The translations under genes were made by a program, and so were the position numbers. Of a stretch of DNA of 64,000 bases, positions 44,200 to 54,031 are shown piece by piece. The DNA is from Bhargavaea cecembensis DSE10 (GTDB lineage Bacteria; Bacillota; Bacilli; Bacillales_A; Planococcaceae): positions 1 through 64,000 of the forward strand of contig NZ_AOFT01000004.1 in assembly GCF_000348905.1 (NCBI RefSeq). Reading direction: 5' to 3'. The notes beneath the pieces are model-generated. The model was not told the DNA's origin. It made no database searches and saw only the letters and a program-made list of their open reading frames with translations. Each line of letters opens with the position of its first letter. The stretch's first letter is position 1.

Positions 44200-45174
44200 T
44201 CATTGACCCATGCCTGCATCCTCTACAAGGCTTTCATACATTTCTGTCTGTTCCTTGAGAAACGCTGAGGTTTCTTCGCTGTTCATGTAATAGCTATCCC
44301 AGTCATTGTTCTCAACGATCTCCTGCCACAGCTCGGTTTCCGCCATGGCGGCCAGTTGCTCATCCCAGTAAGCAATTTCTTCTTCCGTCATATTCGGAGG
44401 GCCCATGATTCCGCGCCAGTGAGGAAAGACCATGTCGACCCCTTGCTCCTGGTACGTTGGAACATCCTCCAGATCTTCTACACGCTCCTCGGAGGAAATC
44501 CCAAGAATCTTCAGCTTTCCGGCGAGGTGCTGCTCCTTGACTTCGGACATGGAAGTGGTCACAAAATCGACGTGGCCGCCCAGCAGTGCCGTGACGACAT
44601 CACCGCCGCCCTCATACACAAGGAAGTTCAAGTCTTTGGCATCAATACCGTATTCGCCCGCCAATTGAACAAGTGACAGATGGTCGTTATTGCCCAGTGC
44701 CGGTCCTACACCAATCTTGATTGACTTGGGGTCTTCCTTAATTGCATTCATCAGCTCTTCAAGGTTTGAGTATGGCGAATCCGGAGCCACTGCGATGGAA
44801 AGCCATTCCGTGGAAAGGATCGCCAGTGGAGTGAAATCTTCATGGGTTAATTCACTGGTACCCAGCAGGTTATTGGTAATCAGAAGACTGGAGTTGACGG
44901 CCAATGTGTGAGCATCTTGCTTTTCAAGATACTTCCATCCCACTTCTCCGCCGCCGCCAGGCTTATTCTGAACGTTAATATTTTCGGTGACGAGTTCATT
45001 ATCCTGCAATGCTTTCTGGACCGAACGCGCAGTCAAGTCCCACCCGCCTCCCGGCGATGCGGGCGCGACAATTTCAACATTCTTGTTCGGAAAATCTGCC
45101 CCATCTTCGGCATTGCTGTTTCCGCAACCGGCCAATGCAAGCGTTGCCCCTGCGATAAGCAACCATTTCTTCAT
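44200..45174 (-). CDS. tctC: Tripartite tricarboxylate transporter receptor lipoprotein (TctC)
   Basis: A 324-residue receptor. The lipoprotein signal ends in LALAGC. The Bug/TctC fold is shown by EIVAPASPGGGWDLTAR, VQNKPGGGGEVGW and the C-terminal GIMGPP loop. Binds a carboxylate through the two-loop arrangement of the family. It is the first gene of the transporter operon, with a cre-overlapped promoter upstream, and a GAGGAGG ribosome binding site. Confidence 0.95.
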   Translation of the reverse strand: MKKWLLIAGATLALAGCGNSNAEDGADFPNKNVEIVAPASPGGGWDLTARSVQKALQDNELVTENINVQNKPGGGGEVGWKYLEKQDAHTLAVNSSLLITNNLLGTSELTHEDFTPLAILSTEWLSIAVAPDSPYSNLEELMNAIKEDPKSIKIGVGPALGNNDHLSLVQLAGEYGIDAKDLNFLVYEGGGDVVTALLGGHVDFVTTSMSEVKEQHLAGKLKILGISSEERVEDLEDVPTYQEQGVDMVFPHWRGIMGPPNMTEEEIAYWDEQLAAMAETELWQEIVENNDWDSYYMNSEETSAFLKEQTEMYESLVEDAGMGQ

Positions 45175-45226
45175 ATCTATCCGTCCTCCTCATTAATCTC
45201 AGTTACTTTCTGAATTGAATAACTAA

Positions 45227-45255
45227 ATCTTAATAGCCCGACTTATCCATGTAAA
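45227..45255 (-). promoter_or_regulatory. Putative sigma-A promoter of the tctCBA-tcuA operon
   Basis: On the minus strand TTTACA and TAAGAT are 17 bp apart, about 53 bp before tctC. The -35 is shared with the cre site. Confidence 0.65.
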
Positions 45256-45263
45256 CGTTTGCA
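45250..45263 (-). promoter_or_regulatory. Catabolite-responsive element (CcpA cre)
   Basis: TGTAAACGTTTGCA matches the cre consensus (TGNAANCGNWNNCW). It covers the -35 of the tct promoter, so CcpA would repress the operon during growth on preferred sugars. Confidence 0.85.
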
Positions 45264-45323
45264 AACTATTGTGTTTTATTAACGTTCTGTAAATAAAGTT
45301 CATAAAGTTCAAGGAAATAAAAG

Positions 45324-45345
45324 AACGGCGGAATTAACCGCCGTT
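45324..45345 (-). terminator. Terminator of the two-component operon
   Basis: AACGGCGG pairs with CCGCCGTT, overlapping the response-regulator stop, with TTCTTTTATTT after it on the minus strand. Confidence 0.75.
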
Positions 45346-46002
45346 TGGAAAATATCGTCTTTCGGGTCTTCCTACAATGCCATACACGCTTTCTGAACGT
45401 ACCTTGCCGATTCCCGTCAGGTATTCCAAATAACGTCGGGCCGTTGTCCTGGAAGCTCCAAGCAAACTGCCGGCCTGTTCGGAAGAAACACCTTCCGGAT
45501 GTCTTTCGATCAATTCGGTTACCTTTTTCAAAGTGACGGAGTCGATTCCGGACGGAAGGTCTTCAGTAGAGTTGGTTCCGGTACCGAACAACCGGTTCAA
45601 AGCATCCGGGTCAACCCGCTCCCCTTTAAGGAGAGTCCGCTTTTTCTTGACCTCATTTAGCGCTTCTCTGAATTCCTCTTTATCCACAGGCTTGACCAGA
45701 TACCGGTACACGCCATAATCCAACGCTTTGCCGATAATTGCCGTTTCGTCCGCCGCAGTAATCATGATGATATCAACGCCCGGATGTTCTTCCCGTATTT
45801 CAGACAGCAAATCGGTCCCGAGCCGGTCCGGCATATAGACATCGAGCAAGACAACGTCAATTCCGCCATTTTCCAGAAACTGCAGGGACTCTGCTGCATC
45901 ACGTGCTTTGCCTGCCAGCCTGAATCCGGGAACCTGTTCAAGAAAACTTTCATGAATTTGCGCAACACGGAAATCATCTTCAACGATCAGGACATTAAGC
46001 AT
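45334..46002 (-). CDS. Response regulator, CitB/DcuR (CitT) family
   Basis: A 222-residue regulator. The receiver domain has the acidic pair EDD near residue 10, the phosphoacceptor Asp in VVLLDVYMPD and the conserved Lys in YLVKPVD. The C-terminal helix-turn-helix (EGVSSEQAGSLLGASRTTARRYLEYL) is of the DcuR/CitT kind. It lies 11 nt after its kinase gene and just upstream of tctC, its likely target. Confidence 0.95.
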   Translation of the reverse strand: MLNVLIVEDDFRVAQIHESFLEQVPGFRLAGKARDAAESLQFLENGGIDVVLLDVYMPDRLGTDLLSEIREEHPGVDIIMITAADETAIIGKALDYGVYRYLVKPVDKEEFREALNEVKKKRTLLKGERVDPDALNRLFGTGTNSTEDLPSGIDSVTLKKVTELIERHPEGVSSEQAGSLLGASRTTARRYLEYLTGIGKVRSESVYGIVGRPERRYFPNGG

Positions 46003-46013
46003 TTCCAGTCCTC

Positions 46014-47609
46014 CTATCTGTTTTTCGGAAGAAATACTGAAAAAGTGGTTCCTTCGGGATTGGACTGGACTTCAATCTCTCCTCCAAGCAACCCCACTTC
46101 CTTTTTCACATTCGCCAGTCCATATCCCCTTCCCGGCCCTTTTCCGGAAATCCCGCGTTCGAATATCCGGACGATGGATTTTTCCGGAATGCCCGGACCA
46201 TTATCAGACACTTCGAAAAGGATGTCCGTTCCCATATCGCTCACGAACAGGACAACCTCTCCATTTTTCTGTTTTCTCACTGCCTCCACCGCATTGTCGA
46301 TCAGGTTCCCAAGAATCGTAACCAATCCGTTTAAATCGATAGAATCAGGCAGACTCGCCAGGGACGAACCCGGGTCTATCTTGAAGGAGACATGCTGTTC
46401 GGAAGCCTTCGCCAGTTTTCCGAGAATGATTGCCTGCAGTTTTTCATCACGGATCGACGATGAGACAAGCCTGACATAGTTCTCTTGGCTTTGTGTTTCA
46501 TCGCGAATAAAAGATATCGCCTGTTCGTTTTTGTTAAGCTGGATCAGCCCCAAGATGACGTACAGCTTATTTTTATATTCATGTGTCTGGGCACGCAAGT
46601 CTTCAGTTACGCGACGGGTCTCAGACAGGGAAGCAGACATTTTCCTGAGATCTGTTTTATCCCTGAAAGTTAAGATCGTTCCCGTTATCCGGCCTTCTGT
46701 CCGGATGTGCTGCCTGCTTGCAATGATTGTAAGATCACCAAGTTCGAATTCCTCGTCTCCTTGAAATCCTTCTTTTAGGAAAGGGAAGTCCGAATCACCG
46801 ATTACTTCCGTGATCAGCTTTCCTCTTACGGTTCCTGTGACCCTAAATAGCCGTTTTGCTGCCGGATTCATCATGCGTACCCGTCTTTCTTCGTCTGTCA
46901 CAATCATCCCGTCAGTCAACGCAGAGAAGACCGTCTTCCGCTCTTGATATAAGAACGCAATCTCTCTCGGCTCGAGCCCCAGTGTATCTTTCTTGATATC
47001 TCTGGCAAGCAGGAAGCTTCCGAGCAATCCAACGATTAAAGCGATTGATGAAACAGTCAGTATAGGTATGGACTCCCTGATTACACTTTTTATGATCAGC
47101 CTTCCGTCATAAATGACCATGATGGTACCGTCAATCTTCTTGTAATCCCCGTAATCAACTAAGAGGGGTGATACACCAACCAAAGTCATCTTATTGGTTC
47201 CTAGTCTCTCTATGTAGGAGCTGCCAAAAATAATCGCCTTGTCTATCGGCGGATGATCAAAAACCTTTAAGATCATCTCCTCATCTCCTGCGGTAACAAA
47301 GAACCGCTCGCCTTCGGTCATCACTACAGCAGATGCATTTGTATCACGGAGCAGGTTATCCATGATATTTCTCAGTTCCGGTATATCCTCTTTATCTTGG
47401 AGACTTTCCTGCACCGTCGGCATATAAGACAGCGCTCTAGCTGTCTGATAAGCCATCTTTTCCGCAGCCTTAATGTCTTCCCTATACTCAAAAAAGATGA
47501 AAATTCCCGTGATGGTCACAACGATAAACAGGATCAGGGCCGTGACCAGCCCTAATATCTTCAATTGAATCGACACGGAACTCTGTATTTGTTCGAACAG
47601 TTTTTTCAT
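46014..47609 (-). CDS. Sensor histidine kinase, CitA/DcuS (CitS) family
   Basis: A 531-residue membrane kinase. Membrane helices at about 17-40 and 178-200 flank an extracellular sensor PAS domain of about 135 residues that would bind a di- or tricarboxylate. A cytoplasmic PAS domain follows (about 215-320), then the dimerisation His in RAQTHEYKNKLYVILGLIQ, the N box NLIDNAVEAV and G boxes DNGPGI and GYGLANV. The architecture matches CitS/CitA, DctS and DcuS. Signal is most likely citrate, tricarballylate or a C4-acid. Confidence 0.95.
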   Translation of the reverse strand: MKKLFEQIQSSVSIQLKILGLVTALILFIVVTITGIFIFFEYREDIKAAEKMAYQTARALSYMPTVQESLQDKEDIPELRNIMDNLLRDTNASAVVMTEGERFFVTAGDEEMILKVFDHPPIDKAIIFGSSYIERLGTNKMTLVGVSPLLVDYGDYKKIDGTIMVIYDGRLIIKSVIRESIPILTVSSIALIVGLLGSFLLARDIKKDTLGLEPREIAFLYQERKTVFSALTDGMIVTDEERRVRMMNPAAKRLFRVTGTVRGKLITEVIGDSDFPFLKEGFQGDEEFELGDLTIIASRQHIRTEGRITGTILTFRDKTDLRKMSASLSETRRVTEDLRAQTHEYKNKLYVILGLIQLNKNEQAISFIRDETQSQENYVRLVSSSIRDEKLQAIILGKLAKASEQHVSFKIDPGSSLASLPDSIDLNGLVTILGNLIDNAVEAVRKQKNGEVVLFVSDMGTDILFEVSDNGPGIPEKSIVRIFERGISGKGPGRGYGLANVKKEVGLLGGEIEVQSNPEGTTFSVFLPKNR

Positions 47610-47979
47610 TAAAATTCAACCAATTCTTTTTATCTCATCATATCATATCTGCGATTTACAACGCCGGCCACTCTTTATAAACAAGCCTACTAAAGCCCTC
47701 CCCAGACTGGGCCTATCTGCCCAGATTTGTGTCCACCCTCTCTTTTCACTGATTCAAAACGAATAGTTTAATAGAATCAAAAGTCCAAACTTTAGCAAAA
47801 AGCATTGTCACGCCTTTTAGCCCCCGCCATGATAAGCAGGAAGGGAGGAATCGGAGTTCATTAAAAGGCTGACGTTAAGATTCTGTAAGCTTTGCTAAGA
47901 TTCCATTGATTCTATTGAACTGTCCCTGATTCTCACCCACGATGCATAGTGGACACTCACAAAAAGGAGCGAAATCTAA
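47610..47979. other. Divergent intergenic region between sensor kinase and nuclease genes
   Basis: I see no gene here. A small hairpin (CTGGGC/GCCCAG) lies near 47706-47723. From about 47875 to 47905 TTAAGA, TAAGCT and TAAGAT occur about 11 bp apart, loosely like a PhoP box, which would suit a phosphate-scavenging nuclease. The match is weak. Confidence 0.45.
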
Positions 47980-50900
47980 ATGGACCAAAAGCGTTGGCGC
48001 AGGCCGCTGAACGGCCTGCTGTCCGCAAGCCTCATGCTGAGCCTGATGGTTCCGGCGATTCCGGCAACCGCAAATGCGGAAACTGCTTCGGAAGACCTGC
48101 TAATCTCGGAATACATTGAAGGCAGCAGCTACAACAAGGCACTCGAGCTGTACAATGGCACCGGTGCTGAAGTTGACCTCGGGGCTTATTCCCTCGAACT
48201 GTATGCAAACGGTTCAGCCTCACCGAGCAACTCACTGAAACTTTCCGGAACACTTGCACAGGGCGAGACCTATGTACTGGCACATAACCAGGCGGCCTCC
48301 GATATTACCGGTAAGGCCGACCTGCTGAACCAGACCGTCATCAACTTTAACGGGGATGATGCGGTCGTCCTGAAAAAGGACGGGCAAGTCGTTGATTCCT
48401 TCGGACAGGTTGGCACAAGGGCGAACTTCGGGACCGATCTGACACTTGTGCGCAAAGCGGCTGTTTCATCCGGGGATAAAGTCATCGATGATCCATTCGA
48501 CCGTAACGTTGAATGGGATGCATTCGGTAAAGACGACTTCTCTAATCTCGGCAGCCACCTTCAGGAAGGCGGACCATCTGATCCTGAAGAGCCGGTTGAC
48601 ACCATCTCCATTGCGGATGCCCGTGCACTGCCTCTCGGCGAAACCGTTACCATCAAAGGCGTGGTCGCTGCCAATCTGAAAAACACGATCTCCGTCCAGG
48701 ATGAAACAGGCGGCATCGCAATCCGCCCCACTTCCCTCGGTCTTGAAGTCGGCGAAGAAGTGACCCTGACCGGAACACTCGCCGACTACCGCGGGCTCCT
48801 TCAGCTTGACGGCACGACTGTAGTCAGCCGCGTGGACGCGGAAGCACCAACGGCAAAACCCGTCACGGGCGACCAGATCGGCGAAGCGATTGAGTCGCAG
48901 CTGGTCACCGTGAGCGGCGTCACGCTCGGCGAGATGTCCGGCGGCAGCTCGTGGGCAAACTTCACCGCAACCGACGGCAATGGCGAGTTCATCGTCCGTG
49001 ACGAAACCAACCAGCTGGGCCTCGAGGAAGGCATGGCCTACGAGTCGGTCACCGGCATTGTCCAGCAGTTTGATGACGGGTATCAGATCATCCCTCGCGA
49101 TGCCGAAGACATTGTCGCTGACAGCACGATCCTTCGTCCGGCATCGGCAACTCCGGGATCCGGCACGTATGTCGGTACCCAGGAAGTGACCCTATCGACG
49201 ACTACTGCGGATGCCGACATTCTTTACACAGTGGACGGCTCCACTCCGATTGAAAACGGTACAGTCTACGAAGGACCGGTCACCGTCAGCGAAGACACTG
49301 TCCTGAAGACTGTGGTCCGGAATGCGGACGGCGAATTCAGCGAAGTGTCCACATATGAGTACACGATCACCGACGCGCTCCGTATCCATGACATCCAGGG
49401 CGCCGACCACTTCTCGTCCTTCGACGGCCAGCGGGTCGAAGGTGTGGAAGGGATTGTCACGTACCACTATGAGCTAAACGGCTCGCATTATTACCACGTC
49501 CAGACACCGGACGGGCTTGCGGATGAAGACCCGCACACATCCGAAGCGATTACACTCTACGCAGGAAGTAAAGGCTGGCCGGTCCAGGTCGGCGATCTTG
49601 TTTCTGTCTCCGGTGAAGTGAGCGAGTATGCCATCGACGGCTACTCCGACCGTCATGAATCCGATCTCCCTGTCACACAGATCAATGTGCGCGATGATCG
49701 CGGCGGGCAGGTGACTGTTCTCGAGCGCGGACTCGACCTTCCTGAACCAGTCGTGATCGACGAGTCGAACCTCCCTACCGAGACCGTTGACGATGACGGG
49801 CTCACCGTCTTCGATCCGGAGTCCGATGCCATCGATTTCTGGGAAAGCCTTGAAGGCATGCGCGTGACAGTCGGTAACGTCCGTGCGGTCGGGCCTCAGG
49901 AACACGGAGACCTTGTCACCGTACTTGAAAACTGGCCTGAGGAAACAATCCACGGCGGCATCCTTTACAAGGAAGGCGACCAGAACGCGGAGCGCATCCA
50001 GTTCCGCCTCGAGCCAAACGACTCCGCGCGTGACTTTGAAGTTGCGACAGGCGACCGGTTCGAAGGCCCGAACACCGGCGTCGTCGGCTATTCGTTCCAG
50101 AACTACAAGATCTTCGCTTCCCTCGATGAGATGCAGGCGAACCATGTAGAAGGCGACACTTCGCCTGAACAAACGACAATCGTTAAAGATGAGGACAAGC
50201 TCACAATCGCCTCCTATAACCTTGAGAACTTCTCGAACAACACAAAGACCACCTCCGATGACAAGGCGCGCAAGCTCGCCCGCGCATTTGCCGTGGACAT
50301 GCAGAGCCCCGACATCATCGGCGTGACCGAAGTCCAGGACAATAACGGCCCGGATGCCGGTGACTCCGATGCATCCGAGTCATACCAGCGCCTGATCGAC
50401 GCCATCGTCGAAGCGGGCGGCGTCCGCTATGAGTACGCCAACATCAACCCGGTCAACGATGAAGACGGCGGCCAGCCGGGCGCAAACATCCGTGTCGGCT
50501 TCCTCTACAACCCGGAACGCGTCTCACTCACTGACGGCATTCCTCACGGCGACGCGACAACCGCTGTCGGCTACGAAGACGGCAAGCTGACGCTGAACCC
50601 GGGCCGCATCGCTCCGAACGACCCGGCATTTGAAGACAGCCGCAAGCCGCTTGCCGCCCAGTTCGACTTCCAGGGCGAAAGCGTCGTCGTCATCGCGAAC
50701 CACTGGAATTCCAAGAGCGGCGACACGCCGATCTTCGGCAAGGTCCAGCCTCCTGTCCTCGGCAGCGAAGCGCAGCGCATCGAAATCGCCAAGCTGGTTC
50801 ATGGCTTCGTTGAAGACGTGAAAGCGGACAACCCGGACGCAAATGTCGTCGCGGTCGGTGACTTCAACGACTATCAGTTCGCTGAACCGCTCAAGATCCT

Positions 50901-52530
50901 TGAAGGCGACATCATGACGAACATGATCCACCATGTCGAAGCGCCCGACCGCTACACGTACATTTATCAGGGCAACTCGCAGGTGCTTGACCATATCGTC
51001 GTCTCGAACAACCTTGTTGAAGATACGGAGATTGACATCCTGCATGTAAATGCGGACTTTACCGACATGGCGGGCCGCGCAAGCGACCACGACCCGCTCA
51101 TGGTCCAGATTGACCTTGCTGAAGGAATGGAATTCGAACCGATCGAACCAAAAGACCACTATGTCTTTGACAAGCCCGGCAAGAAAAAAGTGACAATCGG
51201 CAAACAGAGCGTCTCCGTCACGATTGGTGAACGCGGAGTGATTCCGAACGGTCTTCACCTGAATGGCCGCTACGCAGAACTCCACGGCGAAGGATTCAAA
51301 AACCAGACGGTCTACGTAAAACCGAAAAAAGACGGCACGATCATTGATGCCAAAGGCACCGGAGTGAAGGAACTGATCATTGAAGGTGCGAAGCCGCTTG
51401 AAATCCGTGGCGGAGAAAACATCCAATCAATCCAATTTGAAAAGAAAGCTTCTCCGGAGCTTCTGACCCTCTATGACTCCAAAGGCCGTCTGATCGGCCT
51501 TCCGGGCGAAGACAAGCCGGTTCCTGAAACGAACCGGGCGCCTGAAATATCTGCTAAGTTTGAAGACAAGACTGTAACCGAAGGCGAGCCAGTCTCCATC
51601 GACCTGTCGGAACATTTCACAGATCCTGACGGCGACTCGCTCTCTTATTCTGCGACAAAAGGAACCATCTCCGGCAGCACACTGACGCTCGACCTGGAAG
51701 CCGGCACGCATCTCGTTGCGGTCACCGCAACGGACGGCAAGAAAAGCGCAACTGCGCGCTTCAGCGTGACTGTGGAAGAGGCCGAGCAGCCGGTGATCCC
51801 GGAGGAACCGGTGAATCCTGACGGCTATTACAGCGGAACGGAAGGTCTGGAGGGTGAAGCCCTTAAAGCCGCCCTCCACGACATCATTTCTGAACAGGAA
51901 GTCCTCTCCTATTCCGAGGTGTGGGAAGCGCTGCGCCTGACGGATGAGGACCCTGACAATCCGAACAACGTCATCCTGTTCTACTCCCAGCAGTCCCGCT
52001 CCAAGGACCGCAACGGCGGACAGGTCGGTGACTGGAACCGTGAGCATGTCTGGGCAAAATCCCATGGTGATTTCGGGACATCCAAAGGCCCCGGCACAGA
52101 CATTCATCATCTGCGTCCGACAGACGTCCAGGTAAACAGCTCCCGCAGCAACCTGGACTTCGACTACGGCGGCAACCCGGTCAACAACTGCAGCGGATGC
52201 CTGCGCGACGGTGATTCATTTGAAGCGCCGGATGAAGTCAAAGGCGATGTTGCCCGGATGCTCTTCTACATGGCAACCCGCTATGAGGAAGGCGACCGTG
52301 TCGACCTTGAACTCAACGAACAGGTAAACAACGGCAAATCCCCGTTCCACGGCAAACTGTCTGTCCTGCTCGAATGGCATGAGATGGACCCGGTCAGCGA
52401 ATTTGAACGGAACAGAAACGAGGTCATCCACGATATCCAGGGCAACCGCAACCCGTTCGTCGACAACCCGGAATGGGCGGAGTCGATCTTCGGCAACGGT
52501 GCAGAAAACCAAGTGGACCCGGCAGCATAA
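47980..52530 (+). CDS. Secreted dual nuclease: ExeM/NucH-like exonuclease-phosphatase fused to endonuclease I
   Basis: A 1516-residue secreted protein. Order: signal peptide (1-33, ending TANA), lamin-tail domain (about 36-165), OB-fold region like YhcR (about 205-385), chitobiase-like C-terminal repeat (about 390-465), ExeM-type linker (about 468-730), endonuclease/exonuclease/phosphatase domain (about 735-1050: ASYNLENFS, VTEVQDNNG, NHWNSKSGD, VGDFNDYQF, ASDHDP), a small beta domain, a cadherin/Ig-like domain (about 1190-1265) and an endonuclease I domain (about 1280-1505: NREHVWAKSHGDFG, DIHHLRP, NNCSGC) like YurI/BsnA. Both catalytic centres look intact. No LPxTG anchor follows. Role: degradation of extracellular DNA for phosphate or nucleotides. 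AAAAGGAG precedes the ATG. Confidence 0.93.
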   Translation: MDQKRWRRPLNGLLSASLMLSLMVPAIPATANAETASEDLLISEYIEGSSYNKALELYNGTGAEVDLGAYSLELYANGSASPSNSLKLSGTLAQGETYVLAHNQAASDITGKADLLNQTVINFNGDDAVVLKKDGQVVDSFGQVGTRANFGTDLTLVRKAAVSSGDKVIDDPFDRNVEWDAFGKDDFSNLGSHLQEGGPSDPEEPVDTISIADARALPLGETVTIKGVVAANLKNTISVQDETGGIAIRPTSLGLEVGEEVTLTGTLADYRGLLQLDGTTVVSRVDAEAPTAKPVTGDQIGEAIESQLVTVSGVTLGEMSGGSSWANFTATDGNGEFIVRDETNQLGLEEGMAYESVTGIVQQFDDGYQIIPRDAEDIVADSTILRPASATPGSGTYVGTQEVTLSTTTADADILYTVDGSTPIENGTVYEGPVTVSEDTVLKTVVRNADGEFSEVSTYEYTITDALRIHDIQGADHFSSFDGQRVEGVEGIVTYHYELNGSHYYHVQTPDGLADEDPHTSEAITLYAGSKGWPVQVGDLVSVSGEVSEYAIDGYSDRHESDLPVTQINVRDDRGGQVTVLERGLDLPEPVVIDESNLPTETVDDDGLTVFDPESDAIDFWESLEGMRVTVGNVRAVGPQEHGDLVTVLENWPEETIHGGILYKEGDQNAERIQFRLEPNDSARDFEVATGDRFEGPNTGVVGYSFQNYKIFASLDEMQANHVEGDTSPEQTTIVKDEDKLTIASYNLENFSNNTKTTSDDKARKLARAFAVDMQSPDIIGVTEVQDNNGPDAGDSDASESYQRLIDAIVEAGGVRYEYANINPVNDEDGGQPGANIRVGFLYNPERVSLTDGIPHGDATTAVGYEDGKLTLNPGRIAPNDPAFEDSRKPLAAQFDFQGESVVVIANHWNSKSGDTPIFGKVQPPVLGSEAQRIEIAKLVHGFVEDVKADNPDANVVAVGDFNDYQFAEPLKILEGDIMTNMIHHVEAPDRYTYIYQGNSQVLDHIVVSNNLVEDTEIDILHVNADFTDMAGRASDHDPLMVQIDLAEGMEFEPIEPKDHYVFDKPGKKKVTIGKQSVSVTIGERGVIPNGLHLNGRYAELHGEGFKNQTVYVKPKKDGTIIDAKGTGVKELIIEGAKPLEIRGGENIQSIQFEKKASPELLTLYDSKGRLIGLPGEDKPVPETNRAPEISAKFEDKTVTEGEPVSIDLSEHFTDPDGDSLSYSATKGTISGSTLTLDLEAGTHLVAVTATDGKKSATARFSVTVEEAEQPVIPEEPVNPDGYYSGTEGLEGEALKAALHDIISEQEVLSYSEVWEALRLTDEDPDNPNNVILFYSQQSRSKDRNGGQVGDWNREHVWAKSHGDFGTSKGPGTDIHHLRPTDVQVNSSRSNLDFDYGGNPVNNCSGCLRDGDSFEAPDEVKGDVARMLFYMATRYEEGDRVDLELNEQVNNGKSPFHGKLSVLLEWHEMDPVSEFERNRNEVIHDIQGNRNPFVDNPEWAESIFGNGAENQVDPAA

Positions 52531-52531
52531 G

Positions 52532-52574
52532 CAATAGAAAGGAAGGCCCGGCATTGAGCCGGGCCTTCCTATTG
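52532..52574 (+). terminator. Terminator of the nuclease gene
   Basis: A 13-bp stem (52540-52552 with 52558-52570) with a 5-nt loop, GC-rich, with a weak T-run. Confidence 0.8.
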
Positions 52575-52578
52575 ATTA

Positions 52579-52619
52579 AAAAACAGGGAGGCCGCATCAG
52601 CCGGCGCCTCCCTGTTTTT
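52579..52619. terminator. Second, bidirectional terminator before ykvI
   Basis: AAAAACAGGGAGGC pairs perfectly with its complement (52606-52619). A-run and T-run on the two sides let it act on both convergent genes. Confidence 0.9.
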
Positions 52620-52633
52620 GTATGATGGAACCC

Positions 52634-53710
52634 TTATGATACAGTTTCGCTTCCAACCCTTGCGCCAAGTGCGACTTTCCTCACCCAATAGATGACGACC
52701 GCGGCGATGAGAACCAGACCGAGATAGCCCGTAATCGGGTAAAGCGTACCGACGAGGCTGACAAATCCGACAAAGCTGAGTGCAAAGCCGCCGATTCCAA
52801 ACAGGACAACCAGGGCTTTAAACCGCTTCGTGCCGGCTTCCGACACCCGTGCAGTAAAGGAATACAGCATCCCGACCGCAGTATTGTAGATCATGCAGAG
52901 CAACACCACCGCCATGATATTGGCGAGAATCGGGGAGATCTCTGCGGCAAGCGCCAGTGTCGGCATCGCCGCTCCGCCGACCGCATCCAGTTTGGTCAGC
53001 ATCGCCACGTTCACAAGCAGGATCAGGACACCAAGAAGCCCCCCGCCGATCGCTCCTCCGAGCGCAGCCGTCTTGCGGTCCTTCACCGTACCGCCCATGA
53101 CTGCCAGCATCGATGCACTGCACGCAATGTTAAACGATACATACAGGAAGGCACTCAGGAGCCAGTGAGGCGCAGCCGCGTCCTGTTCCTGTGCCAGGCG
53201 AGCAATCTCTGCTCCGGAGATATCTGCCGTCATGACCGAATAGCCCGCCAGGAGAATGATCATGGCAACCAGGAATGGCGTGACAGCCCCGATCACCGTG
53301 ATGATTTTCTGGACATTCAGCAGAACGGTCACCATAGTGGCCACGACCATGAACAAACTGCCGACAACGGCAGGAATCCCGAACTGTTCCTCAAAAAGCG
53401 AACCTGCGCCGGCATACATGATGACCGCCACTCCAAAGAGGAAGAACGTGATCACGGCATCCACGAACATGCCGATCGGCTTTCCGCAGATTTTATAGAT
53501 GATTTCCTTATGGGACTTCGACTTGAGTGAACTCCCGATGCTTGCCAGATTCATTCCGATAAATGCAAAAACTGCCATGGCGGCGATTCCGCCGGCAACC
53601 CCCCATAATCCGAAGCTGGTGAAAAACTGAAGAATCTCCTGGCCCGAGGCAAATCCTGCCCCGACCACTACCCCTGCAAATGCTGCGCCTAGACGGATAC
53701 TCTCTTTCAA
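52634..53710 (-). CDS. YkvI-like membrane protein (LeuT/APC-fold transporter family)
   Basis: A 358-residue integral membrane protein with about ten helices. The first helix carries GAAFAGVVVGAGFASGQE, the hallmark of the YkvI group, remote relatives of amino acid transporters. B. subtilis YkvI has no firm function. The frame extends to 53860, but TTG at 53710 with GGAGGGG at 8 nt is the correct start. It is monocistronic. Confidence 0.82.
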   Translation of the reverse strand: MKESIRLGAAFAGVVVGAGFASGQEILQFFTSFGLWGVAGGIAAMAVFAFIGMNLASIGSSLKSKSHKEIIYKICGKPIGMFVDAVITFFLFGVAVIMYAGAGSLFEEQFGIPAVVGSLFMVVATMVTVLLNVQKIITVIGAVTPFLVAMIILLAGYSVMTADISGAEIARLAQEQDAAAPHWLLSAFLYVSFNIACSASMLAVMGGTVKDRKTAALGGAIGGGLLGVLILLVNVAMLTKLDAVGGAAMPTLALAAEISPILANIMAVVLLCMIYNTAVGMLYSFTARVSEAGTKRFKALVVLFGIGGFALSFVGFVSLVGTLYPITGYLGLVLIAAVVIYWVRKVALGARVGSETVS

Positions 53711-54031
53711 CTTGCATTCCCCTCCGTTGTCGGGAAGGTTACCTGTCCATAATCCATAAAACAGTCCATCCCCCGGTTGTTTTTCTGCGTTGTCGATGAT
53801 TCCGTGACCAAGTAAGCGTTTTCTATTATTTAAACACGATACTCCGAAAACTCTCAACATTCAAGTAGTCTTGGGGAAATTGCATCATATTAGATCAAAT
53901 TACCCATGCAAATCCCGTTTTGCTGTGCCCTCTAATGGTCGTACAAGGAGGCGGAATATTCAGTCCTATAGCTTAAAAGGAAAGCGGTGCCTGCACTGCA
54001 CCGTCAATTTCCTCCAGGCCTTACGCTCCCC
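53711..54031. other. Intergenic region between ykvI and the racemase gene
   Basis: It holds the ykvI leader and promoter area and, at 53985-54003, a hairpin (CGGTGC/GCACCG) followed on the minus strand by CTTTCCTTTT, the terminator of the racemase operon. No gene is credible. Confidence 0.65.

Noticed and set aside
47875-47912. PhoP box before the nuclease gene
   Set aside because: The three TTAAGA-like hexamers are loosely spaced and lie too far from a recognisable -10; recorded only as weak.
53800-53830. cre site upstream of ykvI (minus-strand GAAAACGCTTAC)
   Set aside because: The outer T and A positions of the cre consensus do not match, and no promoter overlap is clear.
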